A stretch of 64,000 nucleotides of DNA from Chinchilla lanigera (GCF_000276665.1 NW_004955473.1:2110063-2174062); one strand, 5' to 3'. Numbered from the stretch's first letter, positions 10,501-22,575 are shown. Made by a program: numbers and translations. The notes: generated from the sequence alone by a model not told the origin.

Positions 10501-13040
10501 CTGGAGCTGAGGCTAAAAAGATGTTGTTGTCCTGTTGCCATGGTAATGGATGCCCTGGACTGGGAGGGGTAGGATCAACATCCTCATTATTGTAGTTAGT
10601 AGAGGAAGAGTTAGAGTAAATGTCCACACTAGTGTGCCACTCTACCAACATTGACGGTCCTTACTATCAGCCTAATGCCTACTCAATTCTGACTGAATGG
10701 CAGGCCTTGCTCCAACTTGTGGCTGACTACAAACCAGTGATCATACTGTCTTACTATAAATATTCCTATTTATCATGGGAGCAGGTCTTCATGTGCATAT
10801 CATCGTAAATATAGCTCATTTTAGTGATTCTCAGCAGCAGCCATCTGAAGTGCCATTTGTCCACAGCTTCCCAGATAGTTCTGCTATTGCTTTGCATGCT
10901 GGTCTCATAATTTGATCTTCACTCTGTTCCCTTTCCCACATGTTGCATGAACTTCCTTGGATGCCTATAAGGAAGACTTCTTTTCCATTCTTTCTTTTCT
11001 CTCACTCTGGGTTCAGAAATCTGTGGGGATTATTTCTCATCCTTTGACTTCCCCCACACCTGACTACCTGTCTGCCTTTACTTTTTAGTACAGCACTATA
11101 GCAAACAATGCCAACTTTCCACACTTTGAGGTGGGGTGATAACTTCAGCATGGGCCTTGTCTTTTGGGACCTTTCATCTGTATGTTTTGTACAAAGACAG
11201 CAGCCAGGAAACAGGGAACCCTTGGCCTGATAGAACTGGACTCTCAGACTCTTTTTCTTAAATGGCTGGCACTATGAGGTACCTGCTTGCCTTTAGTAGA
11301 CCTCAGCTTGGGAGGTTCAGGATGCCTAGTAGGGTAGTCAGCCTTCACAGTGCCTTCTCAGGGAAAGGAAGAGCTAGCTCTGCTGCCTTGCATCCTTCTC
11401 CCTTGGGCCTTAGAGTGAAATACTTCGTAGATCACAATTAACATTTTGGTAAACCCCTTCCTCACCCTCATCCAAGTGAATTGGAAAGAAATACTGTGGC
11501 GTGACATTCACTTTGGCAAAGTTCTGTTTTCTTTTCTTTACTTTTCAAGAAATCCTGAAGAAATAAAAACAGTTGCTGAGCTCCTTGGTGGGCTCTATCA
11601 GTGCACCTTGTTGCAATCTGAACATTAAGAGTGTGTGCTACCACATGTTCAGCAGCTTAAACTAAAGGAGGGACAGGCGGGCAAGCAAGAGGAGGCTCTT
11701 CTGTAAGCTCATTATTCGTCACGTCAAGAGCTTGGCTCCAGGAATGCCAAGTGACCTGGGGGACTGCTGCAGTTCTGTCTCCAGGTGGGAAAATGGAAGA
11801 GAGGACTTTTTCCTAGTTCTCTAACTTTTCCAAAAGAGACTGTTGATTTGGAGTTCCCTTTTCCTCTTCCAATTATTTCAGAAAGGCCAGCCCTTGAGAA
11901 AGCATAGCTCACACTTAGTTCTGTAAGCACTGTATTTGGTACACCTCACAAGTGGTTGATGCTGCTGATGGAGCCTGGATGTCTGCAGGCCCTTGTGTGC
12001 TCCTAGTCCAGGGTTCCAGAAGACTCACCAAGCCAGACCTTGTGTGCACTTAACCAAGAGCTTACAATGTTTTGCATTTAGCTTTTTCACCAGTGTTTTC
12101 TTTTCAAAGCTAGGTGAATCCTGATTTAAGCAGATTTTCATTTAACAATATTTACTTACCCTCTAAATTCACATGGTTACAGCTTGTTCTGCTTGCTAAA
12201 CAAAAATGCCAAACCTCAACTAGTATTAAGGAATGCTTCTCCAGTTCTAGTTTAAAGGCATTAACCCTTAGGACAGAGGAAAGAAAGGCTCTTCCCCAGT
12301 ACCACTTCACAACATCGTCTAAATCATTCATAGGGACCTAATCCAGCCATCGTGCATTGGTTCTCAGTGTAGGGACAATGAAGGCATTACTGACTTTAGA
12401 CTTGTTTTCATCAAATACCTCATTCTATGTAGAGTTGGGTATAGAAAAAATTGTATAAAAATTAATGCAGCCTGGGACACCCTTTGTAGAGGACACATTG
12501 AAAATACATCTTAAATAAAAACCCAGGAAATTGTCCCTTCTGTCTTTCACCTGTCAGTATAAGCAATAGAATTCCATAGCCCATTCAGTGGCATATTTAA
12601 TTAAGCAACCTATCTGCTGAAAGCACTGGGGGTTGCCTGACAGTGCTTTTCACTGCTGATTTGGATGACAAAGGATATGGTGAGATATTCAACAGTCTGG
12701 TGGAATGGAAAGAAACTCCCAATTGGTCACACCTACCTATTTCTCTTGGCGTGTTGCATTAGCTCTGATAATACAGAAAATAGGCCTTCTTTTATGTATT
12801 GAGAAAGCCAGTGGACACCAACCTCTTGCCTTTTGCTCTTCCACAGCAGGCCCTGACTGAGTTTTGCACACATTTCCATTACAGATGAATAGAGATTTAT
12901 TTGTAGGTGGGAAAATTTACCATGTAATTTGAAGAAAAAAAAATCTAGGTACTTGTTTTAATCCTAATGGATAACAATTCTTTCCTTACCATCATTCTTT
13001 ATTTTGGCTGGAATTATTGCCTGTCCTTCATGGATACTGT
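10501..13040. other. 2.5 kb without recognised features
   Basis: Single-copy-looking DNA. Pyrimidine-rich tracts occur at 10920-11060. No frame over 76 codons and no repeat family recognised. Confidence 0.4.
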
Positions 13041-13044
13041 TAGT

Positions 13045-13290
13045 ATTAATGGCAGTTATGCAGTGTTTACATGATGCTAGACACATGTCAAAGTATTACA
13101 TGTAATGTCCTTCCAAGAAACGCTATGTGGCAGATGTAGTGACTGTTCAGTTTTTGTAGATGTGGTAATTGAAACTCAAAAATTGTTAGGTAACCAGTTT
13201 GGAGTCACACAACAAGGAAGTGACAGAATAAGATTTGGAATGTAGATTTCTTTTAGCCTACAGCCCATGCTCTTACCCACTATTCTGCAT
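13045..13290 (-). mobile_element. MIR
   Basis: Near full-length minus-strand MIR: 'gtttacatgatgctagacac', 'ctatgtggcagatgtagtg', 'gtagatgtggtaattgaaac', 'ggagtcacacaacaaggaag', 'gtagatttcttttagcc', 'ccatgctcttacccactat'. Confidence 0.8.
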
Positions 13291-13669
13291 TGTCTCTCTG
13301 GAAAAGCCAGAAGGGTTTGTCATCCTCAGTATAAGCATTAATAATCAGGGTGGGGGCAAAAGAGTTGTGGGATTGCACATCCCTTTTGAGTCTCCTTTAG
13401 GAAATCAGATGTTCCTTCACCAAGGTCTGTGGGATCTAGGTAAATTAATAAAGCCTTTAAACTAGAGACAAATGTGTATGTAGATATTCTGGAGAGATAA
13501 GCCAGAGTTTTCATCAGCTTCTTGAAGAAATTCATGGCACAAAGATAGTTAATAACTTCCATATACATCTAAAGTGCATATGGCCAGGAGTGCATGTAAG
13601 CATAAATATATATGCCTGAATATAAACCAATAGATATGCCAAGAACATAAGCAAACTTACGTGTTTCTC

Positions 13670-13815
13670 CTCACAGCTAGAGGAGGTAGAAATGCCCCTT
13701 TGGCAGAGGGGAGAACTAAGGCTAAGAGAGACAATTTACCCAAGAATACAAAGCTGGTAAATTACTGGCATTTGAAGCCAAGAAGTCTAGCTCCTTAATC
13801 ACTTTTCACTGCAAG
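13670..13815 (-). mobile_element. MIR fragment
   Basis: Core blocks 'gagaactaaggctaagagag', 'caatttacccaagaatacaa', 'agctggtaaattactggcat' and 'ctagctccttaatcactttt' in minus orientation. Confidence 0.7.
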
Positions 13816-13831
13816 TTCCTTTTTACTCATT

Positions 13832-13892
13832 TGTGCATCTCTTAGCACAGTGCCTGACACACAGAGGGTGTTCATTGATGTCTGATGAATTG
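13832..13892 (+). mobile_element. L2/MIR3-type 3' end fragment
   Basis: 'cttagcacagtgcctgacac' then 'agggtgttcattgatg' and 'tgatgaattgaattg' is the usual 3' end of old L2-type elements. Confidence 0.6.
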
Positions 13893-14509
13893 AATTGATT
13901 TGCATACTCTCAGCTCCGTGTAGATTTCCTCTTAGGAATCAGTCTCAAAGGTTTGAAGCCTGTGGTAGAGCCTCTTGGCTGGACGAATGAAAAGAATCAA
14001 CATGGTCGAAAGATAATTTATCAGGATTTTTCAAGACAGGTGTTTCGGCAAAGCATAGGTAGTTTGCTTTGAATTGGGGCTCCGTGAAGGGCTGTGGCAC
14101 TAATCTCCAAGCCCATTGTCTCCCAACAGGCTCACTTGATTGTTCAAATCAGCCAGCGAGTACCCCCTGACATGGGCTAAGTAACTTTGGTGGCTTCAGG
14201 AATCTTTGTGGCATTTCAGGTCTTGATTACTGTGCATAATTCCTCCAAATTTGTTGCATATTAGCATAATTTAAATCTACTCTACATAAAATGTCATGTT
14301 TATTGAGGGGAAGGAGGAAGGAGGCCAAATGTGGTTCAGCTGCCCTACTACAAGTTGACTGTAGCTGAGTTTCTAGGACAGAGCGTTCCTTAAAATCTGA
14401 ACAGTGGTCTATGATTGTGAAGAGTGCCTGATGAGTTGGTGAGCTGGTGAGTAACAAGGTGGAGCAGGTCAGGTTTTTAATCGCCTTGATTGCATGTTCC
14501 AAGTTTTAA

Positions 14510-15335
14510 CTCTGTGGCCTCCACTGCTCCCCTAATTTTACCTGCTGTGATCTTATTTTACTTTTCTTTTTATTCTCTAATCACTGCCCATTAGAGCCCC
14601 GAGTCCATGCTGGTTCTGTTGCCTGCCTCTTGGCCTGATGGGCCTCTTTGTATCCGTGCACAGAGCCCAGCTGGTGGTGAGATTTCCTAGAGGCCGGAAG
14701 CTTCATTACTCGTTGTTGGCAGTGAAGTCCAAAGCTCCAGGTTTGCAGTTGGGTTTTCTCAAGTACCGGAGCTTAACATTTGATCTCAGAGTTGATAGTC
14801 TTTTCCTAAATTAGTCAGATGCATGAGCTAATTATACTCCAGCAAATATTTGAAGAAAACTGCCCTCCGGTAGGCCTGCTTGCACAAACTGTAGACTCTT
14901 TCTCCAGTAATTAATATGCTTCTTTTATTTCCTCTGAGGTGAAAAACAGTTGTTGACAAGGACTCCGCACTCATTTGGTTCAAATAACTGATTTCATACC
15001 TGAAGACTAATTACAGACGTGACACCATCTTTTCCTATTAGATCTTGCACTTGAAGAACTTGAAGCAATTTATAACCTTTGAATCTTGAAGACTACTTTA
15101 ATCTGCTCTGGGCAGCGTAACCGTGAATATTGTTAGAGGAAATATAGTTAAATATCTTCAATTGAAGTACTATTAATTAAAAAGGTAATAATTCAGACAG
15201 GGTGAAGAACAAATATGACATTTCTATTACAAGAAAAAAGTTAGCTGGCAAATTGAATACAGCGTTAGAAGTGCCAGTTCATATGCAAAGACCTGGGAAG
15301 TACGTACAAACTCTTTTGTTAATAGGCTGTTAGGA
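14510..15335. other. Repeat-poor AT-rich stretch, candidate conserved non-coding DNA
   Basis: No repeat recognised over 800 bp. Several homeodomain-type TAAT cores cluster at 14825-15195 (GCTAATTATACT, GTAATTAATATG, ACTAATTACAG, ATTAATTAAAAAGGTAATAA). That is compatible with an enhancer-like conserved element, but conservation cannot be judged from one genome. Confidence 0.25.
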
Positions 15336-15359
15336 CCTGAAGGTTAAAAGCTATTTAGT

Positions 15360-15432
15360 ATGGCTGTTCATCACTCAAAAAACATTTGTTGAGGAATAGT
15401 ATGTACCAGACTCTGCAGATACAATTTTGTTA
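15360..15432 (-). mobile_element. L2-like fragment
   Basis: 'aaaacatttgttgaggaata' then 'gtatgtaccagactctgc' follows the minus-strand pattern of an L2 3' end. Confidence 0.4.
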
Positions 15433-15444
15433 ATAATAACATCA

Positions 15445-15645
15445 TTGAGCTGTGATAAGTACACCTTGTATTTCACTCATTTAAAATGTTCAGTTGTTTT
15501 TTAAGTATGTTCAAAGTTGTGAAACCATCACTGTAGTCTATTTTACAATATTTTCATCACCACAGAAAGAAACCTCATATCATTTAACCATCATTTATCA
15601 ATGTTCTTATCTCGATTAGTTCTAGGCAACTACTCTGGAAATAGA
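15445..15645 (-). mobile_element. Old L1 (L1M type) fragment, minus strand
   Basis: Contains 'tcatttaaaatgttcagttg', 'gttgtgaaaccatcactgta' and 'cacagaaagaaacctcatat'. Position 51175-51515 shows the same series of motifs ('aattaagtggttttcggtac', 'gttgtgtgccatcataac', 'caggaagaaccctgtgcc'). Confidence 0.6.
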
Positions 15646-15724
15646 GTTTTGACTAAAACATTGGAACATGCCTTTGAGAGGTTGGCACAGCCATCATTGC
15701 AGTAGAGATCTCGATAATCAGGTA

Positions 15725-15835
15725 TAATCTTTCCTTTGACATATAGGAAACTGAGGTCCAGAGGTACTAAGTGATTTGCTTTTGGAACCAAATCTAAACC
15801 TCATTTATTCTGCCACCATTGCCTGCTGCAGTGTT
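15725..15835 (-). mobile_element. MIR fragment
   Basis: Blocks 'ataggaaactgaggtccaga', 'ggtactaagtgatttgc' and 'ctcatttattctgccacc' in minus MIR order. Confidence 0.65.
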
Positions 15836-15874
15836 ACTTACAGTACAAAATTATAGAGCATAGTGGCAGTTAAA

Positions 15875-16060
15875 AGATATAAAATATAGATTCTAGAGCC
15901 AGACTGTGGATTTTATCCTTTCCTCTACCTTTTATAGATGATGTAATCTCAGGCAAGAAGAAAGTAAACTGAATTTTATTACTAAATCACTCTGAGCCTC
16001 AAGTTTCTTAACTTGTTAAATTGAAATAATAGTTATAATGGTAAAAATGGCCATACTCCT
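15875..16060 (+). mobile_element. MIR, left half, split by L1
   Basis: Plus-orientation MIR: 'agattctagagccagactgt', 'tctcaggcaagaagaaag', 'ctctgagcctcaagtttctt', 'aaattgaaataatagttata'. The element stops at the L1 and resumes at about 17790 with 'ccttacaggactcttgag'. Confidence 0.75.
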
Positions 16061-16277
16061 AAAATTGCTGTACAGATATAATATAATCCTGATCAAAAAT
16101 CCATTAGCATACACCAAATAAGTAGTGAAGACATTCCTAAAATTCATTTGGAACCAGAAGAAACCTAGAGTAGCAGAAACAATTCTAGGCTACAAAGGCA
16201 AGGCAGAGAGCATGAAAATCCTTGATGTGAAATTACACTACAGAGCTACTGTAACAAAACCAGCCTCATAATGACAA

Positions 16278-16312
16278 AAAAAAAAACAAAAAAAAAAACA
16301 AAAAAAAACCAG
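16278..16312 (+). repeat. A-rich (A)nC tract inside L1
   Basis: Runs of 8-11 A separated by single C, an expansion absent from the L1 consensus at this point. Confidence 0.8.
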
Positions 16313-16990
16313 ACCTGATGATCAATGGAATAGACTAGAAGATGCAGAAAAAGCTCCAAATACATTCAGCCACCTTATCTTTGACGAAGTGGCCAAACAT
16401 GTTCCCTGGAAGAAAGATAGCCTCTTTAATAAATGGTGCTGGAAAAACTGGCTTTCCACATGCCAAAGACTAAAACTAGGCCCATGTCTCTCATCGTGCA
16501 CTAAACTACAATCAAAATGGGTCAAAGATTAAATCTGCTCGAATATAGAATAGAGAACTCTTGAGGACATAGGTGTAAGCAAAGATTTTTATGAACAAAA
16601 TCCTGATGGCACAGGAAATACTACAAAGAATCAAGAACTGGGATCGCATCTTATTAAAAAGCTTTTGCACAGCAAGAGTAACAACCAACAGAGTGAAAAG
16701 ACAACCTACAGAGTGGGAAAAAAATCTTAGCCAGTTGTCTTTCAGAAAAAAGGCTAATATCTAGAACATACAGAGAACTGAAAAATATCAGACCCCCCAA
16801 AAAATTTAAAGACCCAATAAAAAAATGGGCATCTGAGGTTAATATGTAAGTCTCAGATGAATAAATACAAATGGCATATAAATATATGAAAAAATGTTCA
16901 ACATCACTGGTCATTCGAGCAACGCAAATTAAAACAACAGTGAGATTTCATCTCACCCTGGGAAGAATGGCTACCATCAAGAAATCAACC

Positions 16991-17082
16991 GGTGGGGCTG
17001 GGGGTTTAGCTCAGCAGCACAGAGCCTGCCTGGCAAGTGCAAGGTTGTGAGTTCGATTCCCGGTACCTGAACCCCCCTCCCA
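16991..17082 (+). mobile_element. ID SINE inside L1, with TSD
   Basis: ID body with B box GAGTTCGATTCC and a GGTACCTG end followed by a C-rich tail in place of A. Duplications AAGAAATCAACC (16979-16990) and AAGAAATGAACC (17083-17094) interrupt L1 ORF2 sequence. Confidence 0.9.
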
Positions 17083-17789
17083 AAGAAATGAACCAGTGAC
17101 AAATGCTTGAGGGGCTGTGGGGAAAAACAAACACTGCTCCACTGTTGTGGAACACAGGGCAACCACTGTGGAAATCAGTGTGGAGATTCCTCAAAAACTA
17201 GGACTAGAGGTTTCATTTAACCCAGCTATTCCCCTTCTGGGTATTTTCCAAGCAGAATTAACAACATCATACCACAGCAATATATATTATGCACCCATGT
17301 TTACAGCAGCACAGTTTGTAATAGCTAAATCTTGGAAACAACTCAAATACCTATCATCCCATGCATGAATAAAAGGTATTTTTTTATACAGAAGAGTACT
17401 ACTCAGCCATAAAGAAGGATAAATTTGAGACATTTATAGCTAAATGGATGGACCTTGAAACTGTGGTCTGATGTGATGTAAATTGGACACATGTATATAT
17501 ATAAAGTGTAACTAAGAAACAAAATGTCTAATAGATATTGTGAAATTGGAAGAAATTGTTCAAAAGGCAAGGGTGACTGGAGGGAGAGGGAAAATGAGAG
17601 AAAAACAGGATAAAATAGAAACAAAGCATTGTATATAAGGAGGAGAAGAGGGGTTGGAGACACGAGATGGAAATGGGAAAAAAGAAGAATTAAAATATAT
17701 CATGTACAGTTACCAAGTTCCCTATGATTCAGTGTATTATTATGTATATCCTAATTATACCAAAAACTTAATTAAAAATAAAATAATAA

Positions 17790-17897
17790 CTATAACTACC
17801 TTACAGGACTCTTGAGAAAATTAAATAAATTTCCATAGAAAGTACTTAGAGTAGTATTTGGCACAGAATAATCACTATATAAATGGTTACTGTTATT
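17790..17897 (+). mobile_element. MIR, right half
   Basis: 'ccttacaggactcttgagaa', 'agaaagtacttagagtag', 'tttggcacagaataatcac' continues the MIR at 15875-16060 after the L1. Short repeated motifs at the joins (AATAATAGTTATAA at 16025 and AATAATAACTATAA at 17783) are probably the decayed L1 target duplication. Confidence 0.7.
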
Positions 17898-18109
17898 TCT
17901 TTTATAATTATTGAATATGAATATGAAAACATATTTTCTTATATTCTAAAAATACTTTAAATATTTATTCTTCAAGTTTTAAACCCTGAAAGTCCTCATC
18001 ATACTCATAAGTGAAATCCATACTCACAAGCCCTCATCCACACATATTTGTGAGTTTCTGTTCCGTTTGTGTCAACACATATTTGTGAGTGTTACGTGCT
18101 CGGTATAAA

Positions 18110-18383
18110 AGTTGTTGAGGACAGAATCCGTACACTTAAGAAGTTTCCAGTAGGATGAAGAGACAGGTAAATAGATATGCAGTCATAAATTAAGGCAGGC
18201 AACAGGAAGTGTCTCAAATGAAGCATCCAGAAAGCACAGAGGGTGTTGGATAGGCTTCAGGGAGGCCATGGCATTTGATTTCAGTTGTGAAATGTGAATC
18301 AGATTTCACCCAGTGGAGAAGGGTGAGAGAAGGCATTTCAGGCTAAGGTAACAGCAGAAGCAGAGGAAAGAAAGTATTTACAC
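18110..18383 (+). mobile_element. Possible ancient L2/L3-like repeat
   Basis: Purine-rich blocks such as 'gacaggtaaatagatatgc', 'ttcagggaggccatggca' and 'ggcatttcaggctaagg' resemble an old repeat also suspected at 6195, 42790 and 50180. Weak. Confidence 0.3.
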
Positions 18384-18597
18384 TGGGCTGGCATGATGGC
18401 ACATGCCTATAATCTCTGGTGCTCACAGGCTGAGGTAAAAGGATCACAAGTTTGAGGCCATTCTGGAGATACCTTATTTCAAGAATAAAAAATGAAAAAG
18501 CCTGGAAATATAGCTCAGTGGTAGAGCTCTTGGTGAGCACATATGAGGTCCTGGGTTTGATCCCCAGTATCACAAAAATAAAAACAAAACATATACT
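18384..18597 (+). mobile_element. B1-dID composite SINE
   Basis: B1-like 7SL monomer first (GGGCTGGCATGATGGCACAT, 'cctataatctctggtgctca', 'tttgaggccattctggagat'), an A-rich linker, then an ID-like unit (CTGGAAATATAGCTCAGTGG, B box GGGTTTGATCCC) and an A-rich tail. The cleanest example of this dimer in the window. Confidence 0.85.
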
Positions 18598-18984
18598 GGA
18601 ACTTTTCCTTATGATGGAGAAATTTGAGGATCTATTTTGACCAACAGGAATGAGTTAGTAAAGAGGCAGAATAAGAGGAGAGGTTGGGAGATGACTGATA
18701 CAGAAAGAACTTGGAAGGAGAAGGAGAACATGGAAGCTGAAGCAAAGGAGAAAAGATCGGCTGTGGACTTGTATGAACCCCTCCTCTAAGATGGAGCAAG
18801 GAAGAGAGAATGCAGTGGCAACAACTCTAGGCTTTCTGCCAGAGTCTCAGGCACTTGTGATTAGTTTCTTCTTTAATTTAGACTTTAATACTGTTCCTAA
18901 AATACCTTGCTTCTTTCACACTGTATAAAATTATTATGGAAACAAGAAGAAAAGCCAATCAAGCAAACAAGGAAACTACTAAAT

Positions 18985-19039
18985 TTATAAATGGGCAAAG
19001 GGCTTGAATAGACATTTCTCTGTCTCTGTCTCTATGTAT

Positions 19040-19072
<33 letters not shown>

Positions 19073-19900
19073 AACACACACATATATATCAACACAGTAA
19101 GCATATGAAAAGATGTTCAGCATCATTAGTTACTAGGCAAATGCAAATCAAAACCATAATGAGGTATCACTTTACACCTAATGGCTATTTTTAAAAAATG
19201 AACATAAGTATTATTGAGGATGCGGAGAAATTAGAACCCATAGGACATTCCTAGTGGGAATGTAAAATAGTGCAGCTGCTATGGAAAATAGTATGATAGT
19301 TTCCCCCAAAATTAAAAATAGAATTACTGTGTGATCCAGCAACTGTATTTCTGGATATAGTCCCAAAAGAACTGAAGGCAGGGATTTCGGGCAGCTGTTT
19401 GTGAATCCATGTTCAAAGAGCATTATTCACAGTAGCCAAGAGGTGGCCCACTCCAAGGTCCATCAGTGGAGGAATGGATAAATAAGATGTGCTCCATAAA
19501 TGCAGTGGATTATCATTCAAACATAAAGGCAGGAAAAATATCCTAGGAAGTGCTACCACCCAGATGAACCTTGAAGTCATCATGCCAAGTGGAGTGGGCC
19601 CGTCACAAGATGATAAATACTGCGTGGTTCCCCATCTGTGCCGTAACTACAGTAGTCAGTTTATAGGGACGGAACAGAAAGTAGAATGGTGGTTGCCAGA
19701 GGCTAGACAAGAAGGGTTGAAAAGTTATTTTTAACTTACTATGGACTTTGAGTTTGGGAAAATGAAAAATGATCTAGTGATGGATGGTAGTGATGGTTGC
19801 ATGACAATGAATTACTCAATACCGCTGAGCTGTACACCTTAAAATAGCTCAAGCGGTCAGCTTTATGTTATGTATATTTTGTCACAATAAAGGAAAACCT
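18985..19900 (+). mobile_element. Old L1 (L1M type), ORF2 end and 3' UTR
   Basis: Series of L1 blocks in plus order: 'aagatgttcagcatcattag', 'tgtgatccagcaactgtatt', 'cacagtagccaagaggtgg', 'agaatggtggttgccagagg', 'ctgagctgtacaccttaaaa', then 'tgtatattttgtcacaataa' as the end. No frame survives, and a (CA)n tract has grown inside it. Confidence 0.88.
19040..19083 (+). repeat. (AC)n microsatellite
   Basis: About 20 AC units with AAC interruptions, next to TATATA on the right; lies inside the old L1. Confidence 0.95.
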
Positions 19901-20117
19901 CATAGAGACGCCCCTTTAGCTTGCATTAGGTCTCCTGAGTTGTTTACAGCCTAATGCAGTGGCTTTCCCCGCTGCTGACAGCTCGGAAGCTCAGGGTAGA
20001 CACCATGTGTAAGAGCTCCCTCCCAGCAGAACTGTGGTTCCAGTTCGTGTTCAGTACCTTCAAGTCAGCTGATGCTTCATTTTCTTCCTCATTGCTGTGT
20101 ACACCATCATGAAATGG

Positions 20118-20200
20118 TGATCAGACTTGAACATGCATGAGAATCAATTAGTTGGAGAATTTGTTAGAAATACAGATTCACACAATCATTCCTTCCATTA
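20118..20200 (+). mobile_element. MER5-type hAT fragment
   Basis: 'cagacttgaacatgcatgag', 'aatcaattagttggagaat', 'ttgttagaaatacagattc' matches the left half of MER5A-like non-autonomous hAT elements. Confidence 0.5.
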
Positions 20201-20217
20201 AACTAGTTTGGTAAGTG

Positions 20218-20665
20218 TCTCAGCTTGTGCTGTATAATAAGCCACTTTAAAACTAAGTGACTTAAAAGAACTAGTCATAATTTTGCATAGCCTATGAGTT
20301 GACTGGATGGATCTGGTGACCCAGGCCAAGCTTGTCTGATAATAGCTAGATTCACTCAGCTGCAGTTAGTTGGCTTTTCTCGGATGGCTTCAGGTGGGAT
20401 AGCTTGAATCTGCACCATGTTCTTTCATCCTTCAAAAACTGAGACCAGGGTTGTTCTGCTGGTGTGGCACAAGTCTAACCAAGCACAGCCAGTTGTATAA
20501 GACAGCACGTGGAAATGCACAACGACTTTTCATGTCTCTGTAATTCTATTTGCTGGCATCCATTGGCCAAAGAAAATCACATGGCTGAGTTCAGATTGTG
20601 AGGTGCATTGACAAAGTTAAAGGGCAAAGAAAAAGGCTATAGAAAGGCCATTGATTGGAGCCTTT
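20218..20665 (-). mobile_element. Probable ancient LTR (ERVL/MaLR-type)
   Basis: Begins 'gtgctgtataataagccact' followed by 'aaactaagtgacttaaaa', the mirror of a common LTR 3' end reading 'ttaagccactaagttt...'. Later blocks ('ctcagctgcagttagttggc', 'ttggccaaagaaaatcacat') occur in the same order as in a known mammalian repeat. Family not settled. Confidence 0.4.
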
Positions 20666-20944
20666 AACGCATTAATGTTAATCTACAACATGATGAAGTA
20701 AAAGCCGGAGAAGCTACATTTTTAGTAAACATCCAAAAGTCATTCTGATGCAAGAGATCCACTGGCCACATTTTCAGAAATACTATTCTACTGTCCCTAG
20801 ACACCAACATTAGAATGGGAACCATGAAGATTCAGACAACTGGGAGTTGTGAGCAGCACTTATTTTTTCCTTAGTTCCACTTAATGATTCAGCCTGCTTG
20901 GTCTCTCAAAGGCAGAGGTTTCAACCAAAGCTGTGTCTCTGTTT

Positions 20945-21030
20945 TTAAATTTTTATTTTATTTTATATTTTACATTTTTTATTTTATTTTATTTTATTAT
21001 TTTTACTTTATTGTTTAAATTTTATTTAAT
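20945..21030 (-). repeat. (TTTTA)n low-complexity tract
   Basis: Repeated TTTTA/TTTA units; most likely the A-rich tail of the adjacent minus-strand L1. Confidence 0.85.
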
Positions 21031-21710
21031 GGAAAAAGGTAAAACAAAATTTTATAACAAAATAATAGGAGAATAACCATTGTTAATACATTACATGTTG
21101 TTATCTTTGAAGTAGCTGCTCAGGGTACAAGAAATGGACATAAAAATTTCTCCAGTTGTTATTAGCACAAACCTTGCTATTTAAGGAACTAAGAGATGCT
21201 GATAGTAGAACTGACTTGCATTTTTTCCCTTTTCTCTACTGTCCTTTCCCCTTTTACCCATCCTAGTTCCTTTTCTCTCTTGAACAGTTTCTTCCCATTT
21301 CACAATATCTGTTGTACATTTTAGAATTTATTTGCACTTTGAGTTTCTTACACCAGGGAGACAATATGATGTTTACACGTGTGAGTCTGATTAATTTCAC
21401 TTATGAGTATGGTCTCATGTTGCATCCATTTACCTATAAAAGTCTCCAATTTATCCTTCTTTATGGCTGAGTAATACTCCACTGAATAAGAACATCACAT
21501 CTTTTTTACCCATTCCTCAGTTGATGGGCAGATGGGTTGTTTCCAAGATTTAGCTATTACAAATTGTGCTTCTATAAACATAGGCACACATATATCTCTG
21601 TGGTACGATGTTTCTAATTCTTCTGCGAAGATACCCAGAACAGGAATAGCTGGATCAAATGGGACCACTATTCCTAGTTGTTTAAGGAATCTCCACAGTG
21701 ATTGCCAAGG
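21031..21710 (-). mobile_element. L1 3' end, minus strand
   Basis: Complement of L1 3' UTR and ORF2 end: 'tctcatgttgcatccattta', 'ttctttatggctgagtaata', 'cattcctcagttgatgggca', 'ggatcaaatgggaccactat', 'aggaatctccacagtgattg'. 5'-truncated at about 21710. Confidence 0.88.
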
Positions 21711-22450
21711 AAAATTGGCTGATCCTGAGGGAGGGAGCAGTTCATTTCAGCAGAATTACAGCTGGACTGTAGCGTCTTCTGTTTGGAGGAATGCAGAAGA
21801 GGCAGCGGACCTTATATCCCAAGTCTGTTCTGCATGGCTTGATCTAGTCACACTAATTTAACATGTCCTTTTTTAATCTTTTCTTAGATTCCAAGTATTG
21901 CAGACTCATCAGCAGCTGGGGGTGGAGGCGGTGCTGTCTGGCCATTTTATTAAGTCCTTTATCTATGTTTTGCTTGATTATGTCAGATTGACCTTAGTTT
22001 CGTGGTGTATATCCTTCCCCTTTCTTCTGATTACCTGTGTTGTTGGATTTCTCTGAGTGGCTCTGAAGGAGGCTTCTCCTCTGTTCTGCCGTTTTGTCTC
22101 CTCTCACTGTGTCTATTTAAGACAAACTCATAGTCATTTACTTGGTACAAAGAACAATGAAGTTGAATTAAAGTTGACAAAGTATTTTCCAATGCAGGTC
22201 AGGAGGCACTGTTGGTTTGTTTTGTGTTGCTTGTTACAATACGTACTTCTGTCCTAGGGAAGCTAATAGTAATGTAAATGAAGCATCCAAGTGGTTTATG
22301 GGGCATGTGATAGGATCATGAAGTGGAGGCTGCTGCTTGGATGAGATCTTTCTTAGAGTAGTAATTCACACAGGGAGAATATGAACAGGAAGCAATAGAA
22401 AGTATAAGAAGAAACTCCAACTGTATTTAACTAGTCTCACGAAGATTAGA
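21711..22450. other. No recognised feature
   Basis: A plus-strand open stretch spans 21532-21861 but its first half is antisense L1, so it is not a gene. The rest holds nothing I recognise. Confidence 0.4.
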
Positions 22451-22454
22451 GACG

Positions 22455-22575
22455 TACAGGTGTGGCCAAAGCTCTGTAAAGGCAGCAACCATGACTTCCT
22501 TGTATCCCTGATGCCACCCACAGAGCCTGTCACATAATCAGTGCTCAACATGTACGTGCTGAATGAATTTCTAGA
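22455..22575 (+). mobile_element. L2 3' end fragment
   Basis: 'aaaggcagcaaccatgactt', 'gatgccacccacagagcctg' and 'ataatcagtgctcaacatg', ending 'gctgaatgaattt', is the standard L2 3'-end layout. Confidence 0.65.

Larger units (their letters stand above)
16060..17790 (+). mobile_element. L1, 5'-truncated ORF2 C-terminus and 3' UTR
   Basis: Plus-strand L1. The first 1.2 kb is the end of ORF2: blocks such as 'tggaatagactagaagatgc', 'ggtgctggaaaaactggctt' and 'cacccatgtttacagcagca' are diagnostic. The 3' UTR follows with the 'catggatggaccttg'-like block at about 17445 and an A-rich end near 17780. The frame is broken many times, including by an ID insertion at 16991-17082. The element sits inside a MIR. 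Confidence 0.9.
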
